The translations under genes and the position numbers were made by a program. 64,000 nt of DNA from DAOUAE01 sp034433795 (GTDB lineage Bacteria > Chloroflexota > UBA6077 > FW602-bin22 > DAOUAE01), in NCBI GenBank assembly GCA_034433795.1, contig DAOUAE010000008.1:62001-126000 (forward strand), given 5' to 3'. The notes beneath the pieces are model-generated. The model ran no database searches, was not told the DNA's origin, and was given only the letters and a program-made list of their open reading frames with translations. The stretch's first letter is position 1. The number at the start of each line of letters is the position of its first letter. This document shows positions 53,075 to 61,689 of this stretch, piece after piece.

Positions 53075-54949
53075 ATGCTGACAGTGCGCCTGACAGTGGC
53101 CCAGGCCCTGGTGCGCTTTCTCGGCCAGCAGTACGTCGAGCGCGACGGTGTTGAGCGCCGGTTCATCCACGGGGTCTGGGGCATCTTCGGCCACGGCAAC
53201 GTGGCCGGGCTGGGACAGGCCCTGGAGGAGCTGGGCGAGCAGGTGGGGCTGCCCTACTACCGCCCGCAGAACGAGCAGGCCATGGTGCATCTGGCGGCGG
53301 CCTACGCCAAGATGCAGAACCGGCTGGCCACCTTCGCCTGCACGACCTCGATCGGGCCGGGGGCGACGAATATGGTCACGGCCGCCGCCGGGGCGACGAT
53401 CAACCGGCTGCCGGTCCTGCTCCTGCCCAGCGACTACTTCGCCAACCGGCTGCCCGATCCGGTGCTGCAGCAGCTCGAGCACCCGCTCGAGCACGATGTC
53501 AGCGTCAACGATGTCTTCCGGCCGATTTCGAAGTACTTCGACCGGATCTACCGCCCCGAGCAGCTCCTGAGCAGTCTGCCCGAGGCCTTCCGGGTGCTGA
53601 CCGACCCGGCCGAGACCGGGGCGGTGACCATCGCTCTGCCCGAGGACGTCCAGACCGAGGCCTACGACTTCCCCGTCAGCTTCTTCGAGAAACGGGTCTG
53701 GCCCATCCGCCGGCCGGTGCCGGAGCCGGAGGCGGTGGCGGCGGCGGTGCGTCTCCTGCAGCGCGCCCGCCGGCCGCTCATCATCACCGGCGGGGGCACG
53801 ATCTACGCCGAGGCCACGGCCGACCTGCGGGCTTTTGCTGAGCGCTTCGGCCTCCCGGTGGCCGAGACCCAGGCTGGCAAGGGGGCCCTCCCCTGGAACC
53901 ATCCCCTCAACGTCGGCCCGGTCGGAGCCAACGGTGGGCTGGCCGCCAACCGTCTGGCCCGCGAGGCCGACGTGGTTCTGGCCATCGGCACCCGACTGGG
54001 CGACTTCGTCACCGCCTCGAAGACCGCCTTCCAGCACCCCGAGGTGCGCTTCATCGGCCTCAACGTCGCCCCGCTCGACGCCTATAAACTGCGGGCGCTT
54101 CCGCTCATCGCCGACGCCAGACGGGGCCTGGAGGCCCTCACCCGGGCACTGGAGGCGACCGGTTACCAGACCAGCCCGGACTACCGCCAGGAGATCGCCC
54201 GGCTGAAGGCCGAATGGGAGGCCACCGTCGACGACCTGCGGCGGGTCAAGGACCCGGCCTGCCTGGCGCAGGCGGAGGTCATCGGCCTGGTCAACGAGGC
54301 CGCCGGCGAGCGCGGGGTGGTCGTCTGCGCGGCCGGAAGCCTGCCGGGTGATCTCCTCAAACTCTGGCGGACCAGCGATCCCAAGGCCTACCACCTGGAG
54401 TACGGCTACTCGACGATGGGCTACGAGATCCCGGCGGGCCTCGGCGTCAAGATGGCCGATCCCGACCGCGCGGTCTTCGTCATGATCGGCGACGGCTCGT
54501 ATCTAATGATGAACTCGGAGATCGTGACCGCGGTCCAGGAGGGGATCGCCATCACGGTCGTCCTGGTGGACAACCACGGCTTCCAGAGCATCCACGGTCT
54601 TCAGCGCTCGGTCGGCTCGCCCAGTTTCGGCAACGAGCTGCGCTTCCGCGATCAGCGCACCCGCCGTCTGACCGGGCCCTACGTGCCGGTGGATTTCGTC
54701 AAGCACGCCGAGTCCATGGGGGCCCGGGCACTCTACGCTCCGACGGCCGAGGCCCTGCGGCAGGCGCTGGCGGAGGCCCGGGCCAGCGACCGCATCACGG
54801 TGATCGTGGTGCCGGTGGACCCGGAGCGGCGGGTGCCGAACTTCGAGGGCTGGTGGGACGTGCCGGTGGCCGCAGTGAGCGGCGAGGTCGGGGTTCAGGA
54901 GGCACGGCGGGCCTACGAGCAGGCTCGCCGGGCCCAGCGCGTCTTTTAG
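53075..54949 (+). CDS. iolD: 3D-(3,5/4)-trihydroxycyclohexane-1,2-dione hydrolase
   Basis: A 624-residue TPP-dependent hydrolase, third step of inositol catabolism (opens the cyclohexanedione ring to 5-deoxyglucuronate). The N-terminal FIHGVWGIFGHGNVAGLGQAL, PQNEQAMVHLAAAYAKM with catalytic Glu, FACTTSIGPGATNM and the TPP/Mg motif MIGDGSYLMMNSEIVTAVQEGIAITVVLVDNHGFQSI are IolD signatures. GAGGAGG precedes the ATG. It is first in iolD-iolE-iolG-iolB, with a strong promoter upstream. Confidence 0.96.
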   Translation: MLTVRLTVAQALVRFLGQQYVERDGVERRFIHGVWGIFGHGNVAGLGQALEELGEQVGLPYYRPQNEQAMVHLAAAYAKMQNRLATFACTTSIGPGATNMVTAAAGATINRLPVLLLPSDYFANRLPDPVLQQLEHPLEHDVSVNDVFRPISKYFDRIYRPEQLLSSLPEAFRVLTDPAETGAVTIALPEDVQTEAYDFPVSFFEKRVWPIRRPVPEPEAVAAAVRLLQRARRPLIITGGGTIYAEATADLRAFAERFGLPVAETQAGKGALPWNHPLNVGPVGANGGLAANRLAREADVVLAIGTRLGDFVTASKTAFQHPEVRFIGLNVAPLDAYKLRALPLIADARRGLEALTRALEATGYQTSPDYRQEIARLKAEWEATVDDLRRVKDPACLAQAEVIGLVNEAAGERGVVVCAAGSLPGDLLKLWRTSDPKAYHLEYGYSTMGYEIPAGLGVKMADPDRAVFVMIGDGSYLMMNSEIVTAVQEGIAITVVLVDNHGFQSIHGLQRSVGSPSFGNELRFRDQRTRRLTGPYVPVDFVKHAESMGARALYAPTAEALRQALAEARASDRITVIVVPVDPERRVPNFEGWWDVPVAAVSGEVGVQEARRAYEQARRAQRVF

Positions 54950-54958
54950 GAGGCGCCC

Positions 54959-55834
54959 GTGCGGATCGGGACCGCCCCTATCAACTGGAACAACGAGGAC
55001 GTGCCCGACTACCGCCCCTGGGTGCCCTTCCCGACCATTCTGGACGAGATCGTCCGGGCGGGCTACACGGCCACCGAGTGGTCGCGCAGCCTGCCGGCCG
55101 ATCCGGCGGTTCTGGGGCCGGCCCTCCAGGCGCGGGGCCTGCGGCTGGTGGCCGCTTTCACCGCTCTCGACCTGCGTGCGCCCGACCGGTGGGCCGCCGA
55201 GATCGCGGGCGCGCTGGAGCGGGCCCGGTTCCTTCAGCGCATGGGGGCGGAGTATCTTCTCGCCGCCGACGCCGGCGATGAGCACCGCCGGGCGGTGGCC
55301 GGGCGCGTCACGCCGGCAGACGGTCTGACCGAGGCCCAGTGGGCCAGTCTGGTGGAGGGGCTGCACCACCTGGCCCGTGAGGTCCGGCCGTTGGGACTGC
55401 GGCTGGCCTTTCACAACCACGTCGGCACCTATATCGAGACGGCGGCGGAGACGGCCCGTCTGCTCGACCAGACCGACCCCGACCTGGTGGGCTGGTGCCT
55501 GGACACCGGGCATCTGATCTATGGCGGTGGCGATGTCCTGGCCCTGCTCGACCGCTACGGTCCGCGGGTGGTGTATGTCCACCTCAAGGACGTGGACGGG
55601 GCGGTCCTGGCGCAGGCGCGGGCCGAGCGGTGGGACTTCCACACCGCCCTGCGGCGGTACATCTTCACCTTCCTGGGGAGCGGTGTCCTGCCGCTCCCGG
55701 CCCTCCTCGCCCGTCTGCGCGGGCTGGGCTACGACGGCTGGGTGATCGTCGAGCAGGACACCACGCCCATCGACCCCACGGAGACGGCCCGTCGGAACCG
55801 CGCGTATCTGGAGGGCCGGCTGCACCCGCGATGA
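54959..55834 (+). CDS. iolE: Myo-inosose-2 dehydratase
   Basis: A 291-residue TIM-barrel dehydratase, second step of the pathway. RIGTAPINWNNEDVPDYRP at the N-terminus is highly characteristic, and GLRLAFHNHVGTYIET, LDTGHLIYGGGD and YVHLKDVD carry metal ligands. GTG start 9 bp after iolD. Its TGA overlaps the iolG ATG. Confidence 0.95.
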   Translation: MRIGTAPINWNNEDVPDYRPWVPFPTILDEIVRAGYTATEWSRSLPADPAVLGPALQARGLRLVAAFTALDLRAPDRWAAEIAGALERARFLQRMGAEYLLAADAGDEHRRAVAGRVTPADGLTEAQWASLVEGLHHLAREVRPLGLRLAFHNHVGTYIETAAETARLLDQTDPDLVGWCLDTGHLIYGGGDVLALLDRYGPRVVYVHLKDVDGAVLAQARAERWDFHTALRRYIFTFLGSGVLPLPALLARLRGLGYDGWVIVEQDTTPIDPTETARRNRAYLEGRLHPR

Positions 55835-56838
55835 GGCAAACGCTGGGCGTCGTCCTGCTGGGGGCCGGCCGTATCGGCCGGCTGCACGCTGCCACCCTGG
55901 GCGGTCTGCCGACGGTGCGGGTGGTGGCGGTGGTTGATCCCGACCGGGCCGCCGCCGAGGCCGCCCGGACTCTGGCCCGGGCCGAGCAGGCCACCGACGA
56001 CGTGGCCCGGGCCCTCGACCATCCGGCGGTCGAGGCGGTGGTCATTGCCACCCCGACGGAGACGCACGCCGATCTGATCGTGGCGGCGGCCCGGCGCCGG
56101 CTGGCGGTCTTCTGCGAGAAGCCGGTGGCCCTGACGCTGGCGGAGACGCGGCGGGCGCTTCAGGTGGTGGCCGAAATGGGTGTTCCTTTTCAGATCGGAT
56201 TCCAGCGGCGCTTCGACCCTGGCTATCAGCGAGCCCGGGCTCTCCTCGAGGAGGGCGCCATCGGCCCGGTTGAGATGTTCCGTGCGGTCGGCCGTGACCC
56301 CTTCCCGCCTCCCTTCCGCTACCTGGCGACGAGCGGGGGGATGTTCGTCGATATGGCCATCCACGATTACGATCTGGCCCGCTTCCTGGTCGGCGAGGTG
56401 CTGACCGTTCAGGCCTGGGGAGCGGTGCTGGTCGACCCCGGGTTCTACGCCGTCGGCGATGTGGACACCAGCCTGACCGTTCTGCGCTTCGCCAACGGCG
56501 CCCTGGGGGTGGTGGAGAACTCGCGCCGGGCGGTCTACGGCTACGACATCCGGACCGAGGTCTTCGGGGCGCGGGGCAAGATCGTCGTCGAGGCCCTGCC
56601 CCGGACGCCGCTCTGGCAGTTCGGTCCGACCGGTCTGCAGGCCGACTATTATCGCTTCTTCGCCGACCGTTTTCAGGAGGCCTACCGCCGTGAGCTGGCG
56701 GCGTTTGTCCAGGCGGTGCAGGGCGGCCAGCCGCCGCGTCCGGGGCCGCGCGACGCGCTGGAGGCGCTGCGCATCGCTCTGGCGGCGACCCGGAGCCACC
56801 GCGAGGGCCGTCCGGTCGACCTCTGGGAGGTGGAGTGA
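55831..56838 (+). CDS. iolG: Inositol 2-dehydrogenase
   Basis: A 335-residue Gfo/Idh/MocA-family NAD(P)-dependent dehydrogenase. Rossmann motif VLLGAGRIGRLHAATL, the EKP catalytic Lys in VFCEKPVAL, FQIGFQRRFDPGYQRA, and GGMFVDMAIHDYDLARFL with catalytic Asp/His are clear. It oxidises myo-inositol (and perhaps chiro- or scyllo-forms) to inosose, the first step. ATGA overlap with iolE. Its stop shares a base with iolB's start. Confidence 0.94.
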   Translation: MRQTLGVVLLGAGRIGRLHAATLGGLPTVRVVAVVDPDRAAAEAARTLARAEQATDDVARALDHPAVEAVVIATPTETHADLIVAAARRRLAVFCEKPVALTLAETRRALQVVAEMGVPFQIGFQRRFDPGYQRARALLEEGAIGPVEMFRAVGRDPFPPPFRYLATSGGMFVDMAIHDYDLARFLVGEVLTVQAWGAVLVDPGFYAVGDVDTSLTVLRFANGALGVVENSRRAVYGYDIRTEVFGARGKIVVEALPRTPLWQFGPTGLQADYYRFFADRFQEAYRRELAAFVQAVQGGQPPRPGPRDALEALRIALAATRSHREGRPVDLWEVE

Positions 56839-57656
56839 TGCGTCTCTCCCCGGTTCCAGGGCCCGGCCGGCTGGTCGGGGTCGACCCGGCCACGGCCGGC
56901 TGGCGCTATCTCGCTTTCGAGGTCTGGGCGCTCCCGGCTGGGGCGACCTGGCAGCTGGAGACCGGCCCCGAGGAGGCGGTGCTGGTCTTTCTGACCGGCT
57001 CCGCCCGGGCCACGGTCGAGGGGCAGACCTTCGAGATCGTTGGTCGGCGGAGCGTATTCACCGCTCTCCCGACCGCCCTCTACCTTCCTTGCGCCTCGCG
57101 GCTCGACCTGACCGCGACCACGGCGCTGGAGTTTGCGCTCGGCCGGGCGCCGGCCGAGCGGCGCTATCCGGTGCGGCTGGTCCGGCCGGAGGCGGTGCGG
57201 GTGGAGATCCGCGGCGGGGCCAACGTGACCCGGCGGGTCTCGCACGTCCTCGCGCCCGACTTCCCGGCCGAGCGTCTGCTGGTGGTCGAGGTGCTGACGC
57301 CGAGCGGCAACTGGTCGAGTTTCCCGCCGCACCGCCACGACGGGCGGGGTGGCTCGCCCTATCTGGAAGAGGTCTACTACTACCGGATCGACCCGCCCGA
57401 GGGCTTCGCCCTTCAACGCCTCTACACGCGTGACACCGCCCGCGACGAGGTGGTGGTGGCCCGCGATAGCGATCTTGTTCTGGTGCCGGAGGGCTACCAT
57501 CCGGTGGTGGCCGCGCCGGGCAGCAACGTCTACTACCTCAACATCCTGGCCGGCGAAACCCGCGAGATGACCCCCTACGACGACCCGGCCTACGCCTGGA
57601 TCCGCCAGGACTGGCACGGCCGGGCCCTCACCCTGCCGATCACCGCCACCCACTAG
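56838..57656 (+). CDS. iolB: 5-deoxy-glucuronate isomerase
   Basis: A 272-residue bicupin isomerase, converting 5-deoxyglucuronate to 2-deoxy-5-keto-gluconate. Metal-binding FPPHRHDG and the EEVYYYRIDPPEGFALQRLYT segment are typical, and DDPAYAWIRQDW is near the end. TGATG coupling to iolG. Genes for IolC (kinase), IolJ (aldolase) and IolA are not here, so the pathway must be finished elsewhere. Confidence 0.95.
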   Translation: MRLSPVPGPGRLVGVDPATAGWRYLAFEVWALPAGATWQLETGPEEAVLVFLTGSARATVEGQTFEIVGRRSVFTALPTALYLPCASRLDLTATTALEFALGRAPAERRYPVRLVRPEAVRVEIRGGANVTRRVSHVLAPDFPAERLLVVEVLTPSGNWSSFPPHRHDGRGGSPYLEEVYYYRIDPPEGFALQRLYTRDTARDEVVVARDSDLVLVPEGYHPVVAAPGSNVYYLNILAGETREMTPYDDPAYAWIRQDWHGRALTLPITATH

Positions 57657-57679
57657 GCGGGCGCCCCCGCAGACCGGGG

Positions 57680-57723
57680 CCACGGCGGTGCGGTCGGCCT
57701 GTCTCGGAGACCCGTCGCCGTGG
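57680..57723. repeat. Inverted repeat between convergent iolB and the recombinase gene
   Basis: CCACGGCG (57680-57687) and CGCCGTGG (57716-57723) pair perfectly, with an inner GTCTC/GAGAC hairpin (57701-57711). It could be a bidirectional, T-less terminator, or chance in GC-rich DNA. Confidence 0.35.
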
Positions 57724-57734
57724 TGAGGCGCCGT

Positions 57735-58760
57735 CTACTCTTCGGGGTCGGGGCGCCCGTCAGCAGGCTGACCGGTCGGCGGGTCGTACGCCCCAAAGGC
57801 CTCACGGTACTCCGCCTGGACCTCTTCGTTCACCAGGTGGACATAAATCTGGGTGGTGGCCGGGTTGGCGTGGCCCATCAGCCGCTGGACCACCGACTCG
57901 CGGACGCGGCGGCGGACCAGTTCGGTGGCCAGGCCGTGGCGGAAGCTGTGGGGGGTGATGGGGGCTGACAGACCGGCGGCGGTGGCCAGGGTGGTGATGA
58001 GGGCCTGGACGGTCCGGGGGCGGATGGGGGTGCCGGGCTGGCCGGGGCGATCGCGGCCGGAGAAAGCCGGGAGGTCGCCCACCCGGCCGTGGGCCCGGTC
58101 GCCACGGGCTTCCCAGTAGGCCAGGAGGGCCTGGGCGGTCTCGCGGTCGAAATAGGTGAGGCGGGATTTATTGTTCTTGCCCCGGAAGACGAAGACCGTG
58201 CCCTCGCTCAGGTCGATATCCTGGCGGCGGAGGGCGCAGAGCTCGGAGAGGCGCAGGCCGGTGCGGGCCAGGAGAAGGACGAGGGCGACGATCTTGCGGC
58301 GGCGGAGTTCGCGGGCCGGCTGGCGCTCCGGCGGCAGTGATTTTACATAATTAATCAGCCGCTCCAGATCGCGGCGGTGGACGCGGGGAGGTGGGGGGGT
58401 GAAGCGGCCGCGCATGGCTTTGAGGCGCAGGGCCAGTTTTTCGGTGGAGAGGGTGGGATGGAGGTCGGCGGCGGTGAGGTAGGCGTAGAACTTGCGGACG
58501 CCGGCCAGGTAGGTCAGGGCGGTGCGCAGGGCCGAGACCTCGGCGCGGGTCTGGGGACTGCGCGGGGCGCGGGCGGTGAGAAACCCGACGACGTGGTCGA
58601 TGGTCAACGCGGTGACCGGGGCGGTCGCCGGGTCCAGCCCCTGACGCTGCAGGTGCTGACAGAAGGCCTGGAGGGCCTGGCGGTAGGTGGCGATGGTGCG
58701 GGGCGAGAGGCGGGCGCTCTCGAGGAAGGTGGCGATGGCCTGGGCGACGGTCGGCGTCAT
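57735..58760 (-). CDS. Tyrosine recombinase (XerC/XerD-like integrase)
   Basis: A 341-residue site-specific recombinase. An N-terminal SAM-like core-binding domain (VAQAIATFLESARLSPRTIATYRQALQAFCQHL) precedes the catalytic domain with Arg in TGLRLSELCAL, the HSFRHGLAT box (His-x-x-Arg), GHANPATTQIYVHL (His and nucleophile Tyr) and a Lys-rich RGKNNKSR loop. It is somewhat longer than typical XerC/XerD (about 300). A dif-like palindrome lies 38 bp upstream of its start. No phage or transposon genes are nearby, so a chromosome-resolution role is more likely than integration. Confidence 0.92.
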   Translation of the reverse strand: MTPTVAQAIATFLESARLSPRTIATYRQALQAFCQHLQRQGLDPATAPVTALTIDHVVGFLTARAPRSPQTRAEVSALRTALTYLAGVRKFYAYLTAADLHPTLSTEKLALRLKAMRGRFTPPPPRVHRRDLERLINYVKSLPPERQPARELRRRKIVALVLLLARTGLRLSELCALRRQDIDLSEGTVFVFRGKNNKSRLTYFDRETAQALLAYWEARGDRAHGRVGDLPAFSGRDRPGQPGTPIRPRTVQALITTLATAAGLSAPITPHSFRHGLATELVRRRVRESVVQRLMGHANPATTQIYVHLVNEEVQAEYREAFGAYDPPTGQPADGRPDPEE

Positions 58761-58796
58761 CGCGGCGCTCCTGGCCGGGTGTGACGGTGGATGAAG

Positions 58797-58826
58797 TCAT
58801 GCGCATAAGGGCACTTATGCGCATGA
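58797..58826. other. dif-like palindrome upstream of the tyrosine recombinase
   Basis: Arms CATGCGCATAA (58798-58808) and TTATGCGCATG (58815-58825) flank a 6-bp centre (GGGCAC), an 11-6-11 layout as in dif sites. One further pair at each end and one inside make 13-bp arms around GGCA. The left arm shares GCGCATAA with the XerC half of E. coli dif. The right arm shares TTATG with the XerD half. Its full symmetry suggests one recombinase binding both halves. Alternatively it is an operator for the recombinase gene. Confidence 0.65.
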
Positions 58827-58837
58827 GAGCGGCCGGC

Positions 58838-58867
58838 TCCCCGACGGGCCGGCCGGCCCGTCGGGGA
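58838..58867. repeat. Perfect 30-bp palindrome beside the dif-like site
   Basis: Fifteen-base arms, TCCCCGACGGGCCGG and its complement, meet with no spacer at 58852/58853. The centre is 41 bp from the centre of the dif-like palindrome, close to four helical turns. A minus-strand TATGAT (58867-58872) abuts it, so a recombinase transcript would begin inside it. It also lies 49 bp past the stop of the minus-strand FtsX-type gene and might end that operon, although no T-tract follows on either strand. Confidence 0.6.
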
Positions 58868-58915
58868 TCATACCGCCGTCGCCGTCGGCTGGCCGTTAGA
58901 GTCTGGTGAGAATCC

Positions 58916-61687
58916 TCAGACCGCCTCGCCCAGTTTGAGGGCCTCGTGGATCCGTACGCGCCGCAGCAGCCCCAGAGTCACCGGCAGTGTCCCCAGCAGC
59001 CCCAGCGCCAGAAGCCCGGTCAGAGAGCCCGCCTCGGCCCAGGCCAGCACCGGCTGGGGCGGTGGCCCGGCCGGCGGTTCGCCCAGAAGACGCGGCCCGT
59101 AGAGCCCGGCGGTCAGGAGCCCCAGCAACAGCCCTGGCCCCAGACTGCTGACGATCACCCCGATCTCCTCGCTCACCAGGAGCCAGCCCACCTGACCGCT
59201 GCTCAGCCCCAGCGCCCGCAGGACGCCGATCTGAACCAGGCGCCGCCGGAAGGCCAGGTAACTGGCGGTAGACCAGCCCAGCAGCCCCAGCCCGACCCCC
59301 ACGCTCAGCCCCAGTCCCAGAAGCCCGAAGACCCCCAGCCGGCCGGGGTCGCGCTGGCGGGCAGCCAGCAGAGCCATCCGTGAGGCCAGCGGCGAGACCG
59401 CCAGACCTTGCTGGGCCAGGGCCGTCAGGACGGCGGCGTCGTCGACTGCGGGCGCCAGCCGCAGCCAGATCTCGACGCCGGGAAGCCCTATCCGGCCCAG
59501 CAGCTGTTCAAGATTGACGATAATGAACGGCCCCTCCGTCGGGAGGAGCGTGGGAAAGTAGGCGCTGACGCCGGCGACTGTTATGTTCAGTGCCTGGTCA
59601 CCGACCGCCAGGGCGATCTCGTCGCCCGGCCGGAGGCGCAGCTGCTCGGCCAGTCGCCGGTCGACCAGCGCGGCCGTCTCGCTGGCCGCCAGGGCACTGA
59701 ACAGATCGAGCAGCGGCTGGTCGGCGTACTCCGGCCGCCAGCGGACGACCTCGACCAGCTCGGCCGGTTCGACTGCCAGGACCTGGATCGGGGTGGCGCG
59801 CCCCTCCACCGTCAGGCGGCCGCTGGCCCGGACCACCCGGGCGGCGGCCAGGACACCGGGCACCGCCCGGTAGTCGTCGACCGGACGGAGGATCCACTCG
59901 CCGGTCAGCGGGTTCACCACTCCCTCCTCCCCCAGGCGCAGATCAGCCCCAACCCGATAGTCCACCGCCACCTGGTCGCTCTCGGCCAGCGTCCGGGCGG
60001 CCGAGACGCTGAAGAGGCTCAGGGCCAGCGTCACCACCAGCATCAGCACGATCCCCCGGTACTCGAAGGGGTGCCGGCTGACCTGGCGCAGCGCCAGGAG
60101 CAGGGTCGGCCCGGCCACGACCCGGCCCGCCCGTTCGGCCAGTCCCCAGAGACCGGGCAGCAGCCGGCGGTAGACCAGCCCGCCGGCGATGATGAACAGG
60201 GCCGGGGCGACCAGAGGAAGGGGATCTAGCCGGCCGGCGTCCGCCGGCAGGAGCGCTCCCCGCTGGTGGAGCAGGTAGTAGCCGTAGCCGGCGACCGGAA
60301 GCGGCAGGAGGTCGAGGAGGGCCCGCTCCCAGAGGGGCGTCCGCAGACGCCGCGCCAGTTCCTGGCGGTAGGTGACCACCGTGGTCCGGGCCGCCTCCCA
60401 GGCCGGCCAGCCGAGGCCCAGCCAGGCCAGTCCGACCGCGATGGCGGCGCCGACCAGGGCCGCCGGTCCCGGGACGACCGGCAGATCCACCCGCTCTCCG
60501 GCGTTGCCGACGAGCCAGCCAGCCCCGCCCAGACCGGCGGCCAGAAGCCCGCCAAGCGCCGGGCCGGCCAGAACCGCCATCCCGGCCAGCGGCAGCGTGG
60601 CCAGCCAGAACAGAACGACGATCTGGAGCGTGCTGGCGCCCCGGCTTTTGAGGACGGCGATCTCGGCCCGCTGCTCCTCAACCAGAAGCCGGGCGGCGGC
60701 GCTGAGGAAAAGACCGCTGGTCAGCAGCAGCGGCAGACTGACCGCCCCAAGAAGCACAAAGAGCCACTGGGCCTGGCGCTGGGCGGCGGCCAGCGCCGCC
60801 TCGGGCGCCCGTTCCAGCACCAGCCCCGGACGGTGCCGCTGGGCCTGGCGGCGCAGGTCCGCCAGGGCGCCCAGCAGCGGGCCCGCGTCGTCGGCCCGCA
60901 GAGCCTGGGGATCGAGGGCAAAGCCCCAGACGAACTCCGGGCTGGCCCGGGGGAGCAGGCGTGGGAGATGGGTGTGGAAGGTCTCGGCCGGGACCACCAG
61001 CGCCAGGGCATAGGTCTCCGGCGAGACGACCCAGGCGGGATCGGTTGGATCGCGCGGGTGCCAGCGCCCGACGATCCGCACGGCCAGTGGGGAAGAGCCG
61101 GGCCGCTCGACCCAGACCATCTGGCCGATGGCGACTCCTAGACGGTCGATCCCCTGGGTCAGCATCACCGCCTCCAGGTCCGGCCCGCTCTCGGGCCAGC
61201 GCCCCTCGAGCAGATCGGCCCGGGCGGCGAGATCGCTCAGCCAGAGGAAGAAGCCGTACTCACCGGTCGGGCGGGGAGACCCGTCCGACGCGGTCAGCAG
61301 GGCGAGACGCCCGGTCTGAGCCAGCCGGACCGGAGAGCGAAGAGGGACCCGGAGCAGCTCCGGAACGAGAGTGGTCAGGAACTGGTCGGTCCGCTGAACC
61401 TCGGCCGTCGGTGGAAAATCGCCCAGGGGAGCGCGCCAGCGCAGGAGAACGGTGGCCGGGGAGGGGCCGGTCGCAGCCGCCAGGGTCTGCCGCAGCTGGA
61501 GGGTGAGGATGGCGTCGGTCAGGAGCGGAACGCTGGCCGCCACCGCGCTGACGGCCAGCAGACCCAGGCCGAGGAGCCCGGCCAGTGTGGCCTGCGCGCG
61601 CAGCCGGTGCAGGGCCAGCCGGAGGAAGGCCAGAGTCCAGCCAGAGGCCACGAGCAGGGCGCCTGGTCGGAGGACGAGCGGGAGCAT
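58916..61687 (-). CDS. FtsX-like ABC transporter permease
   Basis: A 923-residue membrane protein of the MacB/FtsX (LolE-type) permease family. It has an N-terminal membrane anchor, a large extracytoplasmic domain (about residues 60-290), then membrane clusters near residues 300-420, a second extracytoplasmic domain, and four C-terminal segments (GVFGLLGLGLSVGVGLGLLG to the end). Duplicated core, as in the long permeases. Its adaptor (HlyD-like) gene is 2 bp upstream; an ATPase gene is not in the window. Likely exports lipids, peptides or other hydrophobic compounds. Confidence 0.85.
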   Translation of the reverse strand: MLPLVLRPGALLVASGWTLAFLRLALHRLRAQATLAGLLGLGLLAVSAVAASVPLLTDAILTLQLRQTLAAATGPSPATVLLRWRAPLGDFPPTAEVQRTDQFLTTLVPELLRVPLRSPVRLAQTGRLALLTASDGSPRPTGEYGFFLWLSDLAARADLLEGRWPESGPDLEAVMLTQGIDRLGVAIGQMVWVERPGSSPLAVRIVGRWHPRDPTDPAWVVSPETYALALVVPAETFHTHLPRLLPRASPEFVWGFALDPQALRADDAGPLLGALADLRRQAQRHRPGLVLERAPEAALAAAQRQAQWLFVLLGAVSLPLLLTSGLFLSAAARLLVEEQRAEIAVLKSRGASTLQIVVLFWLATLPLAGMAVLAGPALGGLLAAGLGGAGWLVGNAGERVDLPVVPGPAALVGAAIAVGLAWLGLGWPAWEAARTTVVTYRQELARRLRTPLWERALLDLLPLPVAGYGYYLLHQRGALLPADAGRLDPLPLVAPALFIIAGGLVYRRLLPGLWGLAERAGRVVAGPTLLLALRQVSRHPFEYRGIVLMLVVTLALSLFSVSAARTLAESDQVAVDYRVGADLRLGEEGVVNPLTGEWILRPVDDYRAVPGVLAAARVVRASGRLTVEGRATPIQVLAVEPAELVEVVRWRPEYADQPLLDLFSALAASETAALVDRRLAEQLRLRPGDEIALAVGDQALNITVAGVSAYFPTLLPTEGPFIIVNLEQLLGRIGLPGVEIWLRLAPAVDDAAVLTALAQQGLAVSPLASRMALLAARQRDPGRLGVFGLLGLGLSVGVGLGLLGWSTASYLAFRRRLVQIGVLRALGLSSGQVGWLLVSEEIGVIVSSLGPGLLLGLLTAGLYGPRLLGEPPAGPPPQPVLAWAEAGSLTGLLALGLLGTLPVTLGLLRRVRIHEALKLGEAV

Positions 61688-61689
61688 CG

